Notes: generated by a model not told the origin, from the letters alone. Numbered from the stretch's first letter, positions 13,938-21,880 are shown. The stretch is 64,000 bases of DNA from Pseudomonas sp. MRSN 12121 (GCF_000931465.1 NZ_CP010892.1:3991388-4055387), one strand, 5' to 3'. Program-made: numbers and translations.

Positions 13938-14681
13938 CTAATTCAAGGTTATACCCACACCACAATCGCGCATTGCTACTGTCGAGCAAGTATGCAAGCT
14001 CTTTCCATCCATAGAGATTCGCAAAGAGTCCTCGTCTCCCTGCAAGAAATATCCCTCGAATTGCATGTCGATTCGTTCGATAGAGATTGCATGCGGAGGT
14101 ATTGCCCGGACCTGCAGCGCTATGTCTCCAGGGCCACGCCGAATTGTTATAAGAGGTCCAACAACCTCTACATCCCAATTGCTGTCGCCTGCAGACCACA
14201 CGTTATCAACGATCTTCAGTGTGGTTGCGCCGGTTGCATCGGCAAGAAACCCCGAGAGCAGAAATGGTGCGCCGGGCTCCTCAGGGGGGCTAACCGATAA
14301 CATGTCGACACCACGGACCTGAACAAGAACTTTGCAATTAATGAAGCTCACGCCCGCAAATTTCACTTCAATTGGTTCAGGGCCAAAATCAAACAATTCC
14401 GAGGCAAAGCCCTGCTGTTTGCACTTTGGGTTCTCGTTCGCCCTGGCAACAGTTGCAGCTGACAAAGTCCCGCGCGCGCGCTTCTGATTGCACTGCATGC
14501 AAAGTAGAGTCATTCCATTTGGATTGTGTTCTTTGGCGTCCTTGAAGTCAGGGTCGAAGTGCTCGTAGTCATAGTAAGCCAAACCACACTTAACGCATCC
14601 AAACCCGCAACGTCTTCGAACTTCGCGGCGGACATCCTGCGGTACGTACCGACCAAGTCCGTACTGGTTTCGCTCGGCCAT
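13938..14681 (-). CDS. HNH-domain protein, leftward cargo gene (moron)
   Basis: The protein has 247 residues. The N-terminal third holds a zinc-HNH fold: CGFGCVKCG at about 25-33, YDYEHFDPDF with the catalytic-type His at about 41, NPNGMTLLC and CMQC at about 54-65. The remaining two thirds is a beta-rich domain with PPEEPGAPFLLSG and a WDVEVVGPLITIRRGPGDI segment. A strong AGGAGGAG precedes the start. It is transcribed against all neighbours and has visibly lower GC, both signs of independent acquisition. I infer that this is a cargo gene; a nuclease role in host defence or competition is possible but unproven. Confidence 0.8.
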   Translation of the reverse strand: MAERNQYGLGRYVPQDVRREVRRRCGFGCVKCGLAYYDYEHFDPDFKDAKEHNPNGMTLLCMQCNQKRARGTLSAATVARANENPKCKQQGFASELFDFGPEPIEVKFAGVSFINCKVLVQVRGVDMLSVSPPEEPGAPFLLSGFLADATGATTLKIVDNVWSAGDSNWDVEVVGPLITIRRGPGDIALQVRAIPPHAISIERIDMQFEGYFLQGDEDSLRISMDGKSLHTCSTVAMRDCGVGITLN

Positions 14682-14798
14682 AGCTCCTCCTAACTGCCTA
14701 TACCGACCCCATGCCGGTCATCCGTAATACCCCATCCAAACCCAAATTGCCACCATGCCGCCACCAGTACGGAGGGCGGCGCATGCTTGGAGAAAGCC

Positions 14799-15182
14799 AT
14801 GAGCAACTACAACTGCGACTACGTTCGCCGCCACTACGACGTGCCCGCCGAGATCGGGCGCCGCGTGATCGCCAACGGTGAGCCCGGCGTCATCATGGCA
14901 GACCGGGGCCAGTACATCGGCGTCATTCTGGACAGCGACCCGAAGAAGCGCATCCGCAACTACCACCCTACCTGGGAAATGCAGTACGGCGAGATGGCCA
15001 AGAAGCTGCCGCTGAAGCGCTACCAGGTGCTCGTCGCGGGATGGGACTGGTGGGACATCACCAATCGAGCCATTGTCGATGTGTTCGCCAGCACGCCGTC
15101 GCAGGCCAAGTACAAGGCCTATGAGCGCTGCGAGTACCACGACATCGAGTGCATGTTCGGCTTCAAGGTTCGCCGGGCCTGA
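14799..15182 (+). CDS. Phage hypothetical protein, 127 aa
   Basis: The ATG at 14799 is preceded by TTGGAGAAAG; an in-frame TTG at 14787 is part of that site. The protein is Tyr/Trp/His-rich with a beta-strand region (GRRVIANGEPGVIMADRGQY, IGVILD) resembling a small barrel, then VLVAGWDWWDITNRAIVDVF and Cys/His residues near the end (YERCEYHDIECMFG). No family assigned. It is the first rightward gene after the HNH cargo gene. Confidence 0.7.
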   Translation: MSNYNCDYVRRHYDVPAEIGRRVIANGEPGVIMADRGQYIGVILDSDPKKRIRNYHPTWEMQYGEMAKKLPLKRYQVLVAGWDWWDITNRAIVDVFASTPSQAKYKAYERCEYHDIECMFGFKVRRA

Positions 15183-15266
15183 CCCTCCGGCGCTGCCCGC
15201 CAGCGCCTTCCCCTCTCAAACGATGAACGCCAGCCAGACCAAGCCATCGGCTGCCCGGAGAAAACC

Positions 15267-15458
15267 ATGCACGCAATCATCTATGCGGGTCTGCGTAATG
15301 GCGCCCGCGACCAGCAGATCCACGACGCCCTGACCTACAAGCACGTTGCCGAGGTTGCCCAGGACTTCAAGCTCTCCCCGAACACGATCCGCGCGGCGTC
15401 GAAGCGAATCGCCAATGCCACTGTGTACGAACTGAGCCTGTTGGGGGGGGGGGGGTAG
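15267..15458 (+). CDS. Small HTH-like protein ending in a G13 tract, 63 aa
   Basis: It begins MHAIIYAGLRNGARDQQIHD. The middle contains a helix-turn-helix-like motif (VAEVAQDFKLSPNTIRAASK) suggesting DNA binding. The last five codons fall in a run of 13 G residues immediately before the TAG stop. Losing one G would remove this stop and join the frame to the next small gene. The C-terminal Gly-Gly-Gly-Gly is therefore length-variable or a sequencing artefact. Confidence 0.7.
   Translation: MHAIIYAGLRNGARDQQIHDALTYKHVAEVAQDFKLSPNTIRAASKRIANATVYELSLLGGGG
15443..15455 (+). repeat. Homopolymer G13
   Basis: This is an uninterrupted run of 13 G at the 3' end of a small ORF. It is a potential slippage site, and also a common place for sequencing error. 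With 12 G the upstream and downstream ORFs become one frame. Confidence 0.9.
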
Positions 15459-15462
15459 CCCG

Positions 15463-15639
15463 ATGTCGATTGGCCGGGTCGCCGCCGACTCGTTCCGGAA
15501 GGCAACGCTCGGCGCATACCGCAGCTACCACGGCACATTCCGCAACCTTGAGCTGCCTTGCTGGGTGATCACCGATGGCACGCAGCGCATCGAGGTAATG
15601 GAGCTACGCAAGATCGACACAGGCGAGATAGACCTGTAG
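15463..15639 (+). CDS. Phage hypothetical protein, 58 aa
   Basis: I read this directly: it starts MSIGRVAADSFRKATLGAYR and ends RKIDTGEIDL. It begins 4 bases after the stop of the HTH-like ORF and shares its frame if one G is lost from the G13 run, so it may be the C-terminal part of one protein. A beta-strand segment (LPCWVITDGTQRIEVMEL) follows a basic helix. No family recognised. Confidence 0.5.
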   Translation: MSIGRVAADSFRKATLGAYRSYHGTFRNLELPCWVITDGTQRIEVMELRKIDTGEIDL

Positions 15640-15704
15640 TCGCCTCAGTACCTTGCTCCTCCTCCAAATTTCAACGAATCACGCCACCTAGGCGAGGACC
15701 GCCC

Positions 15705-17816
15705 ATGTCTGCATTTCGGAAAAAGAACCCTCTCGACTTCAAAACCCAGTACGGCCTTGGTTTCGTTCCACAAGACGACGAAATCGTGGTGGACTTCTTC
15801 TGCGGTGGCGGCGGCGCTGGCACCGGGCTGGAGATGGGCCTGGGCCGCGCGGTGAATGTGGCGAAGAACCACAGCCCTGCGGCGATCAGCATGCACACCG
15901 TGAATCACCCGGGCGCCGTGCACTACACCACCGACGTGTTCGACGGTGATCCGGATACCGAGTGCGGCGGCAAGGCCGTTGGCTGGTTCCACATGTCGCC
16001 GGACTGCACGCACCACAGCCAGGCCGCCGGCGGCCAGCCGCGCAAGCGCGAGATCCGGAACCTTTCGTGGATCGGCTTGAAGTGGGCCGGAAAGAAAAAG
16101 CCCCGGGTGATCAGCCTGGAGAACGTGAAACAGATCCTGCAATGGGGGCCGCTGGTTGCCAAGCGCGACAAAGTCACCGGCCGCGTGGTGAAGCTCGACG
16201 GCGGCATTGCGGCACCCGGCGAGGTTGTGCCGGTCCACCAGCAGTTCCTGGTGCCCGACCCGAAACGCCGCGGCCAGACCTGGGCGGTTTTCGTCGCCGA
16301 GCTGCAGCGCCTCGGCTATGCCGTTGAATGGCGGGTGCTGAAGGCCTGCGACTATGGCGCACCGACCAGCCGTGAACGCCTGTTCATGATCGCCCGGTGC
16401 GATGGCCAGCCCATCGTGTGGCCAGAACCGACCCACGCCAAGAACCCGGCCAAGGGCCAAAAGAAGTGGCGCACCGCCGCCGAGTGCATCGACTGGACGA
16501 TCCCGAGCAAGAGCATTTTCGACCGTCCGAAACCGTTGGCCCCTGCAACCCTGCGCCGGATTGCCAAGGGCATGAAGAAATTCGTCCTCGATACCGCCGA
16601 CCCGTTCATCGTGCCAATTGCGAACTGGTCCGGCGACAGTGTGCAGTCAGCGCATGAGCCTCTGCGTACAGTGACCTCATGGCCCCGCGGCGGATCGTTC
16701 GCCATGGCTAGCCCGATCATTGCACCGGCCACGCATCAGGGCAGCGACCGGATCAACGACCCGACCGCCCCGCTGCCAACCGTCACCTGCGCGAATCGCG
16801 GCGAGCTGACGCTGATCAGCCCGACCCTGATCCAAACGGGATATGGCGAGCGCACGGGCCAGGAACCACGTGTACCGGGCATCGATCAGCCTCTGGGTAC
16901 TGTTGTCGCTGGAGGGGTGAAACACGCCCTCACCGGCGCGGTGCTGGTTGGTGCAGGTGGCCCTGAGTATTCCGGCAAGCCAGCCGCCGTAGATCAGCCT
17001 GCCGGGACGTTGATGACCCAGAACCACCGCGCAATCGCTGCGGCGCACCTGGTGAAGTTTCGGTTCGAGGACGAAGGCAAAGCGCTCGACAAGCCGCTGC
17101 CGACCATCACCAGCGGCGGGAACTACCAGCGCCCAGCCGGCGCGGCCCACGCAATGGGCATATCCACGGTGTTCATGGCCCAGATGAACGGCGGCTTCAC
17201 AAACACCGGAAGCCAGCAGCAGCTGGTGACAGCCACACTGATGACCAACACCACCGGACATAGGCCGTCCTGCGTTGATGGACCGGTTCCAACACTCACT
17301 ACGGGACAGCAGCAGACACTGGTGAGCGCCAATCTGGCGACGTTGCGCAAGCATTGCGTTGGCCGGGCGATGGGTGAACCGGTGCCAACCATGACCGCCG
17401 GCGCCGAACATCACGCACTGGTCCAGTACACGCTCTCGCAGGAGCATGAAGCCAGTGCGCTGCGTGTCGCCGCTTTCCTGATCAGTTACTACGGAACCGA
17501 AAACATCAGCGGAGCCGACGCACCTGCTCCGACCATCACCACCAAGGACCGCCTGGGTCTGGTCACCGTAACCATCAAGGGGACCCCTTACGTGATCGTC
17601 GACATTTGCTTGCGGATGCTGCAGCCGTCGGAACTCTACAAGGCCCAGGGCTTCCCGGCCGACTACATCATCGATCGTGGCGCCGACGGAAAGCCCTTCA
17701 CAAAGACCCAGCAGGTGCACATGTGCGGCAACAGTGTGAGCCCACCTCCTATGGCAGCGCTGGCCAGGGCCAACGACCCATGGCGCGCAGCTGATCGACA
17801 AGCAGAAGCCGCATAA
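15705..17816 (+). CDS. Phage DNA (cytosine-5) methyltransferase with internal repeats
   Basis: The protein has 703 residues from the ATG at 15705; the frame is open upstream, but that part lacks conservation and overlaps the previous ORF. SAM-binding motif I is FFCGGGGAGTG (31-41), the catalytic Cys101 lies in SPDCTHHS, and motif VI is ENV at 139-141. The C-terminal motif GNSV closes the fold. Between about 310 and 615 there are at least eight copies of a [D/E]-x-P-x-x-T-[V/I/L/M]-[T/V] unit spaced 30-65 residues apart, where the target-recognition domain is expected. The enzyme probably protects phage DNA from host restriction. Length is almost double a minimal C5 enzyme. Confidence 0.9.
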   Translation: MSAFRKKNPLDFKTQYGLGFVPQDDEIVVDFFCGGGGAGTGLEMGLGRAVNVAKNHSPAAISMHTVNHPGAVHYTTDVFDGDPDTECGGKAVGWFHMSPDCTHHSQAAGGQPRKREIRNLSWIGLKWAGKKKPRVISLENVKQILQWGPLVAKRDKVTGRVVKLDGGIAAPGEVVPVHQQFLVPDPKRRGQTWAVFVAELQRLGYAVEWRVLKACDYGAPTSRERLFMIARCDGQPIVWPEPTHAKNPAKGQKKWRTAAECIDWTIPSKSIFDRPKPLAPATLRRIAKGMKKFVLDTADPFIVPIANWSGDSVQSAHEPLRTVTSWPRGGSFAMASPIIAPATHQGSDRINDPTAPLPTVTCANRGELTLISPTLIQTGYGERTGQEPRVPGIDQPLGTVVAGGVKHALTGAVLVGAGGPEYSGKPAAVDQPAGTLMTQNHRAIAAAHLVKFRFEDEGKALDKPLPTITSGGNYQRPAGAAHAMGISTVFMAQMNGGFTNTGSQQQLVTATLMTNTTGHRPSCVDGPVPTLTTGQQQTLVSANLATLRKHCVGRAMGEPVPTMTAGAEHHALVQYTLSQEHEASALRVAAFLISYYGTENISGADAPAPTITTKDRLGLVTVTIKGTPYVIVDICLRMLQPSELYKAQGFPADYIIDRGADGKPFTKTQQVHMCGNSVSPPPMAALARANDPWRAADRQAEAA

Positions 17817-17854
17817 CCCCCCCTCAACGCCGGCCTACCCGGCAAGGACTCACC

Positions 17855-18487
17855 ATGCCCGAAGTAAAACGCGTGTCAGCTAACTGGAATATGCAAGAGT
17901 TCTACCCAAGCCCGCACGGCACTCACGTAGCAGCTGAAGACTTCGAGCACGTAAAAGCCGAGCGCGACGCCCTACAGCAGCGCCTGAACGACCGGGATCA
18001 GCGCGTAGACGAGCTGGAGCAAGAGCGCGACAGCCTACGCGACCAGTTGGCAGCATGGCAGGCTCTGGCGGCTGAGCGCCTGGAGTTAATGGCCGAGCGG
18101 GATGCGCTGATGAATCGCGCGGTTCAGGCATGGGCGGCGGCGGACAACATCAAGGATATGCACGCAGCAATGGCCGCATTGCGCGACGCCCTATCCGCCA
18201 GCGCAGAGCATATGTGCAGTTTCTGCCAGGGGCGCCTCAGCGTGAGCGCTGACCACATGAATATGAGGCCGTGCCCTAAGTGCAGCGCAGAGCCGAGCAC
18301 GCCGGAGTACCCGCGAGTGCAGATGGTCAAAGCTCATTCCTACACCTGCGCCAGCGTGAAAGACGGCGACGCCTTTGGGCTGTGCGACTGCGGCGCTGTG
18401 GTTGACGGTGTGGCTGTAGAAGTCAAAACCGCCGTTGACTACGCCGAGCCAGGGACCGAGATCCGCACCGTAGGAGCGAAGCCATGA
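17855..18487 (+). CDS. Coiled-coil plus zinc-binding phage protein, 210 aa
   Basis: Residues about 25-90 form a long Glu/Arg-rich coiled coil (EDFEHVKAERDALQQRLNDR and onward). Residues about 125-150 carry CSFCQGRL and CPKC pairs spaced as a zinc ribbon. The C-terminal part has further Cys residues (CASVK, CDCGAVVDG). This 'Lead/ea47-like' layout is common in tailed-phage early regions of Pseudomonas but has no known function. It overlaps the next gene by 4 bases. Confidence 0.75.
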   Translation: MPEVKRVSANWNMQEFYPSPHGTHVAAEDFEHVKAERDALQQRLNDRDQRVDELEQERDSLRDQLAAWQALAAERLELMAERDALMNRAVQAWAAADNIKDMHAAMAALRDALSASAEHMCSFCQGRLSVSADHMNMRPCPKCSAEPSTPEYPRVQMVKAHSYTCASVKDGDAFGLCDCGAVVDGVAVEVKTAVDYAEPGTEIRTVGAKP

Positions 18488-18675
18488 GCAACCAGGACGC
18501 TAGTCATTGCCTTGGGCGTCTCAAGATGCCTGAAGGCTACAAGCTGCTCCAGCTAGACAGCGGCCACTTCATGTGGCGGCACGATGAAAGCGATGACGAG
18601 TCATGCATCCACTGGAGCAAGTGGGCCATATATCACGGCGCTCATGCCGACAGCAAAGAACGGAGTAAGCCATGA
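18484..18675 (+). CDS. Phage hypothetical protein, 63 aa
   Basis: This is a small soluble protein rich in His, Trp and acidic residues (HFMWRHDESDDESCIHWSKW). Four-base overlaps with both neighbours (ATGA junctions) support translation. No family assigned. Confidence 0.65.
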   Translation: MSNQDASHCLGRLKMPEGYKLLQLDSGHFMWRHDESDDESCIHWSKWAIYHGAHADSKERSKP

Positions 18676-19139
18676 GCAATAGCGAAATGATCAGCGTGCC
18701 GCGTGAGCTGCTGGAGCGCGTTGCAAACGAGGCAGACCGCATGCTTGGGTTCACCTATGCCTCGAACTGTGACGAATGCCGGGCTGCTGTAGACGAGCTT
18801 CTGGCCCTTCTCGCTGCTCCTGCTGAATCCTGCGGCGCCTGCGGTGGTTGTGCGAACGGTTGCCGCCTGGACCGGGAAAGCCCGCCAGCCGCCCAGCCCC
18901 AGGGCGAGCCGGTGGCGTGGCTCGACCCAGCCCACGGACTGAGTTGGCTTGCAGACCGAATGAGCGTGATGCCCGGAACGAAGCTCTACACCCGTCCAGC
19001 CGAGCAGCCAGCCCCGGCCGCGGTGGTGCTGCCCGATCGCAAGCCTGAGCCGTCCTGCATGACTGCGGTCGATGATGACCGAGAGGCAGAAATCTGGAAC
19101 GCCTGCCTCGACGCCGTAGCCCGCCTCAACAAGCAGTAA
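18672..19139 (+). CDS. Phage hypothetical protein with Cys cluster, 155 aa
   Basis: The N-terminal MISVPRELLERVANEADRML-type segment (after MSNSE) and YASNCDECRAAVDELLALL are typical of a frequently seen Pseudomonas phage family in which short modules are shuffled. A CGACGGCANGC cluster near residues 55-65 may bind metal. The stretch PVAWLDPAHGL...LYTRP resembles the common DUF551-like tail of such proteins. The C-terminal helix ends ACLDAVARLNKQ. Function unknown. Confidence 0.7.
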   Translation: MSNSEMISVPRELLERVANEADRMLGFTYASNCDECRAAVDELLALLAAPAESCGACGGCANGCRLDRESPPAAQPQGEPVAWLDPAHGLSWLADRMSVMPGTKLYTRPAEQPAPAAVVLPDRKPEPSCMTAVDDDREAEIWNACLDAVARLNKQ

Positions 19140-19196
19140 TCCCTCTCCCCTCTATCACTCAACACTCACTGCCGCAACCGCGGCGGAGGAATCGTC

Positions 19197-19511
19197 ATGC
19201 CTGAAGAAAAGCTGATTGGCCCCATCGAAGTCGTGCGCGACGAGAGCGGGTACTGGTATCACCCGGACATTCCGGAATTCGATGAGGACGCCGAAGCCTA
19301 CAAAGCATGGCTCGATACCCAGGGCCTGAAGGTGGTCGGTTGGCACATGGATTCCGACTTGGAGTCCCACCCCTACTGGGACGCCGGTGAGCCGCACTGC
19401 CTTGGCTGGGAGCCAGAAACACCACCGGTATACGACTGGTTCCTACTCGGAATCTTCGATACCGATGACGGCCCGTATGTGCAGTGGGCGCGCCGCGAGG
19501 TGACGCCATGA
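19197..19511 (+). CDS. Phage hypothetical protein, 104 aa
   Basis: This acidic protein is rich in Trp/Tyr/Pro (ESGYWYHPDIPEFDEDAEAY near the start). The C-terminal half contains CLGWEPETPPVYDWFLLGIF, a motif seen in other phage small proteins. It overlaps the following 22-codon ORF by 4 bases. No function can be assigned. Confidence 0.7.
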   Translation: MPEEKLIGPIEVVRDESGYWYHPDIPEFDEDAEAYKAWLDTQGLKVVGWHMDSDLESHPYWDAGEPHCLGWEPETPPVYDWFLLGIFDTDDGPYVQWARREVTP

Positions 19512-19576
19512 TCTTCCTCGCCCTACCCGCCCTGCTGTTCATTGGCTGGAACATCTACAAGGGGCCGAAGCGATGA
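19508..19576 (+). CDS. 22-residue membrane peptide
   Basis: The frame runs from an ATG overlapping the previous stop (ATGA) to a TGA overlapping the next start (ATGA). The product starts MIFLALPALLFIGWNIYKG and is one short hydrophobic helix with a basic end. Its perfect coupling to both neighbours makes it plausible as a real gene despite its size. Confidence 0.5.
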   Translation: MIFLALPALLFIGWNIYKGPKR

Positions 19577-19920
19577 AAGCTCGCATCGAGAAGAAACTCA
19601 GCAAGCGCCTGGTCACTCTCCTCCCGAGCTTGTTCGGAAAGGCCTGGGTAGACAGGGAGCCTTCCGAGCTCGCGTATGAGCAGAACTCCTGCATCAACAA
19701 TGTCATGTCAGTGGGTGGCGGCGTCGACTATTGGGGAGAGGGCCAGGATGCCTACACCTGCTGGGCATTGTGGCGCATGAACTGGATGTGGCATGGGCCG
19801 TTCGAGTCGTACCCTGAAGGGCACCGTCACGAGTACTACCCCAACACCGAAGGGTTCAAGCCGACAACGCGAAACCTGCTCAAGCTGGCCGCTGAATGTG
19901 AGCTTACGAGCCGGAAGTAA
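19573..19920 (+). CDS. Phage hypothetical protein, 115 aa
   Basis: A basic N-terminal helix (MKARIEKKLSKRLVTLLPSL) is followed by a Trp/Tyr/Cys-rich region with GGGVDYWGEGQDAYTCWALW and WMWHGPFESYPEGH. The aromatic density suggests a compact beta domain. No family recognised. It overlaps the next frame by 23 bases. Confidence 0.65.
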   Translation: MKARIEKKLSKRLVTLLPSLFGKAWVDREPSELAYEQNSCINNVMSVGGGVDYWGEGQDAYTCWALWRMNWMWHGPFESYPEGHRHEYYPNTEGFKPTTRNLLKLAAECELTSRK

Positions 19921-20110
19921 GGGAGTTCGCCGCGGCCCGCATAGGTCGACGGATAGCCAGGACAACGAGCCGGGCGAACACGAAGAGGCGAAGGCCTTCG
20001 TCGGCCATCACTACGGAACCCTCCGCTTCGAGCGCGAGATCCCGCATATCTCTGTCGAAATCGCCACACAGTTCGAATACGACAACGAGTGGTTTCCGGC
20101 CAAGGCCTGA
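19898..20110 (+). CDS. Phage hypothetical protein with GTG start, 70 aa
   Basis: The credible part is the C-terminal half (EHEEAKAFVGHHYGTLRFER, then EIPHISVEIATQFEYDNEWF), which looks like a folded acidic domain. I place the start at GTG 19898 because upstream codons overlap the previous gene. The first 25 residues are basic and less convincing. This could also be a gene decayed at its 5' end. Confidence 0.45.
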   Translation: MSLRAGSKGVRRGPHRSTDSQDNEPGEHEEAKAFVGHHYGTLRFEREIPHISVEIATQFEYDNEWFPAKA

Positions 20111-20162
20111 CCATCCCCCCCTATCCATCACCCCGGCCGGAGACGGCCGGCGAGGAATCCCT

Positions 20163-20366
20163 ATGAACGCGAAAAAACTCTTCGAGATCCTGGTGGGCAT
20201 GCTCGCATTCCTGCTGATCACCCTCGGCTGGTTCTTCTACGCAGTCCCGGCAATGTGGGAAAGCGGGACCGATGCCGCCCTCATCGCCGCGTTCGCTGGT
20301 TCGATGCTGTGGCTTGCCGCAGTCGCCAGCTGCGTCGTTTACATCATCCAGCGGGCCAGGCCCTGA
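20163..20366 (+). CDS. Two-helix membrane protein, 67 aa
   Basis: There are two hydrophobic helices, residues about 6-29 (LFEILVGMLAFLLITLGWFF) and 40-62 (AALIAAFAGSMLWLAAVASC), joined by an acidic loop, with a basic C-terminus (IQRARP). GGCGAGGAATCC precedes the start. The phage membrane protein has no assigned function; superinfection control is conceivable. Confidence 0.7.
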   Translation: MNAKKLFEILVGMLAFLLITLGWFFYAVPAMWESGTDAALIAAFAGSMLWLAAVASCVVYIIQRARP

Positions 20367-20403
20367 CTAACCCTCTGCCGCCGACGGCGGCGCGGAGCAT
20401 TAC

Positions 20404-20640
20404 ATGGAAACTCAAAGCGAGACACTCGCCGACGAAGAGCTGGCGGCAATCACCGGCTACCACAAACCGACCAAACAAATCGCATGGCTGGCAAATAACG
20501 GATGGCAATACGCTCTCACCGGAGCCAGGAGGCCGGTAGTGGGAAGGGTCTACGCCCGACTGAAGCTGGCCGGCTTGAAACCATCGGCAACGAATGCAGT
20601 CGCCGAAACCTGGACTCTGGACCTCTCGAAGGTAAGTTGA
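20404..20640 (+). CDS. DUF4224 protein adjacent to integrase
   Basis: The protein has 78 residues. The pattern SETLADEELAAITGYHKPTK then QIAWLANNGWQYALT and PVVGRVYARLKLAGL is that of DUF4224 proteins, which sit directly before integrases in Pseudomonas and enterobacterial prophages. They are often thought to act as excisionase-like or recombination-directionality factors, though this is inference. The stop overlaps the integrase start (TGATG). Confidence 0.85.
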   Translation: METQSETLADEELAAITGYHKPTKQIAWLANNGWQYALTGARRPVVGRVYARLKLAGLKPSATNAVAETWTLDLSKVS

Positions 20641-21707
20641 TGCGAAAAAGGAAAGCCGCAAACCTGGATCTGCCGCCACGGATGATTCGGCGGATCAGGA
20701 AGATGAAGAGCGGGAAAATTTTGGTTTGTTATTACTACTGCGGCAAGACCTCAGAGGGGAAAAGGGTTGAAATCCCACTGGGGACCGATCTGGATGACGC
20801 AAAGATCGAATGGGCGCGGCTTGACCGAAAGGTCATGCCAAAGCCTATGCACTTGATGGCTCGCCTGTTCGACGAGTACGAAGACAAGATCATGCCCAGC
20901 CTGAAAAAAGGCACCAGGGATGACTACACAAAGGGGATGAGGCAACTCAGGAAAGCATTCGAGTCGGCTCCCGTCGAGGCTATTACCACACAAGTTCTTG
21001 CCCAGTATCGTGACACTCGAACCGCAAAGGTCCGCGCCAACAGAGAACTGGCCCTGCTTTCGACAATTTTCACGCACGCACGCGAATGGGGCCTTACCGA
21101 CCGAGCCAATCCTTGCCTAGGCCTTCGTCGAAACAAAGAGATCCCTCGCGACTTCTATGCAGGCGATCTGGTTTGGGATGCTGTTTACGAGGTAGCTCCT
21201 CAGGAGCTGAAGGACGCTATGGATCTCGCCTACCTTACCGGCCAGCGGCCGGGGGACGTCATCAAGACGTCAACACTCGATCTGAACAATGGCTTTCTCA
21301 ATGTCGTGCAGGGAAAAACGGAGAAGCGCTTGCGAATCAGACTGCGCGATGGAGAATCAGCTTCCGGCTTGAGCCTCTTCATCGACGGGCTTCTTGAGAG
21401 GAAAAATCTCGCCGGCATCAAAAACTCGATTCTGATAACGAATCAGTCAGGCCTTCGCATGAGCTACCCCATGCTGCGCAATAGATGGGATGAAGCAAGA
21501 GAAAAGGCCGCTATGAAGGCGACGGCCTCTGGTGATGATGAGCTTGCAACAACAATTCGGAAGTTCCAGTTCAGGGATATTCGACCGAAAGCAGCCAGCG
21601 AAATCGAAGATATTGGCCATGCCAGCAGGCTCTTAGGGCACTCGAAAGAAGAGATGACGAAGAAGGTCTATCGCCGGGTCGGCGAGATCGTCAGCCCTAC
21701 GAAATGA
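20640..21707 (+). CDS. int: Prophage integrase, tyrosine recombinase
   Basis: The protein has 355 residues, starting at the ATG coupled to the DUF4224 stop. The catalytic domain shows Arg203 (TGQRPGD), Lys in QGKTEK, Arg315, His334 (LLGHS) and Tyr344 (KKVYRR). The box II histidine is Arg312 (FRDIRPK), a substitution seen in some phage integrases. The coding sequence is less GC-rich than neighbouring genes. It lies 99 bases from the 3' end of tRNA-Cys, the classic arrangement for site-specific insertion into a tRNA gene. The matching attachment site lies outside the window. Confidence 0.95.
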   Translation: MRKRKAANLDLPPRMIRRIRKMKSGKILVCYYYCGKTSEGKRVEIPLGTDLDDAKIEWARLDRKVMPKPMHLMARLFDEYEDKIMPSLKKGTRDDYTKGMRQLRKAFESAPVEAITTQVLAQYRDTRTAKVRANRELALLSTIFTHAREWGLTDRANPCLGLRRNKEIPRDFYAGDLVWDAVYEVAPQELKDAMDLAYLTGQRPGDVIKTSTLDLNNGFLNVVQGKTEKRLRIRLRDGESASGLSLFIDGLLERKNLAGIKNSILITNQSGLRMSYPMLRNRWDEAREKAAMKATASGDDELATTIRKFQFRDIRPKAASEIEDIGHASRLLGHSKEEMTKKVYRRVGEIVSPTK

Positions 21708-21770
21708 CGTCGAGTTGCGGAAGCGGCATAGATAGTTGTGGAAGCGTTCGTCAAATCGCAGGCAATAAAA

Positions 21771-21801
21771 AACCCCGTAGATCATTGATCTACGGGGTTT
21801 T
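21771..21801. terminator. Bidirectional terminator between int and tRNA-Cys
   Basis: A near-perfect palindrome with 14-bp arms (AACCCCGTAGATCA and its complement) has A6 on the left and T4 on the right. It would serve both the rightward int transcript and the leftward tRNA transcript. Confidence 0.8.
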
Positions 21802-21806
21802 CAGTT

Positions 21807-21880
21807 TGGAGGCCGAGGTCGGAATCGAACCGGCGTAGGTGGATTTGCAATCCACTGCATAACCATTTTGCTACTCGGCC
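21807..21880 (-). tRNA. tRNA-Cys (GCA)
   Basis: This is a 74-nt cloverleaf on the minus strand with acceptor GGCCGAG/CTCGGCC, D-loop AGCAAAATGGTTAT, anticodon stem-loop TGGATTGCAAATCCA (anticodon GCA), TΨC arm with GGTTCGATTCC, and encoded CCA. Its 3' end faces the phage integrase, so it is probably the attB/attR target. The 3' part should be repeated at the other prophage end, beyond the window. Confidence 0.95.
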
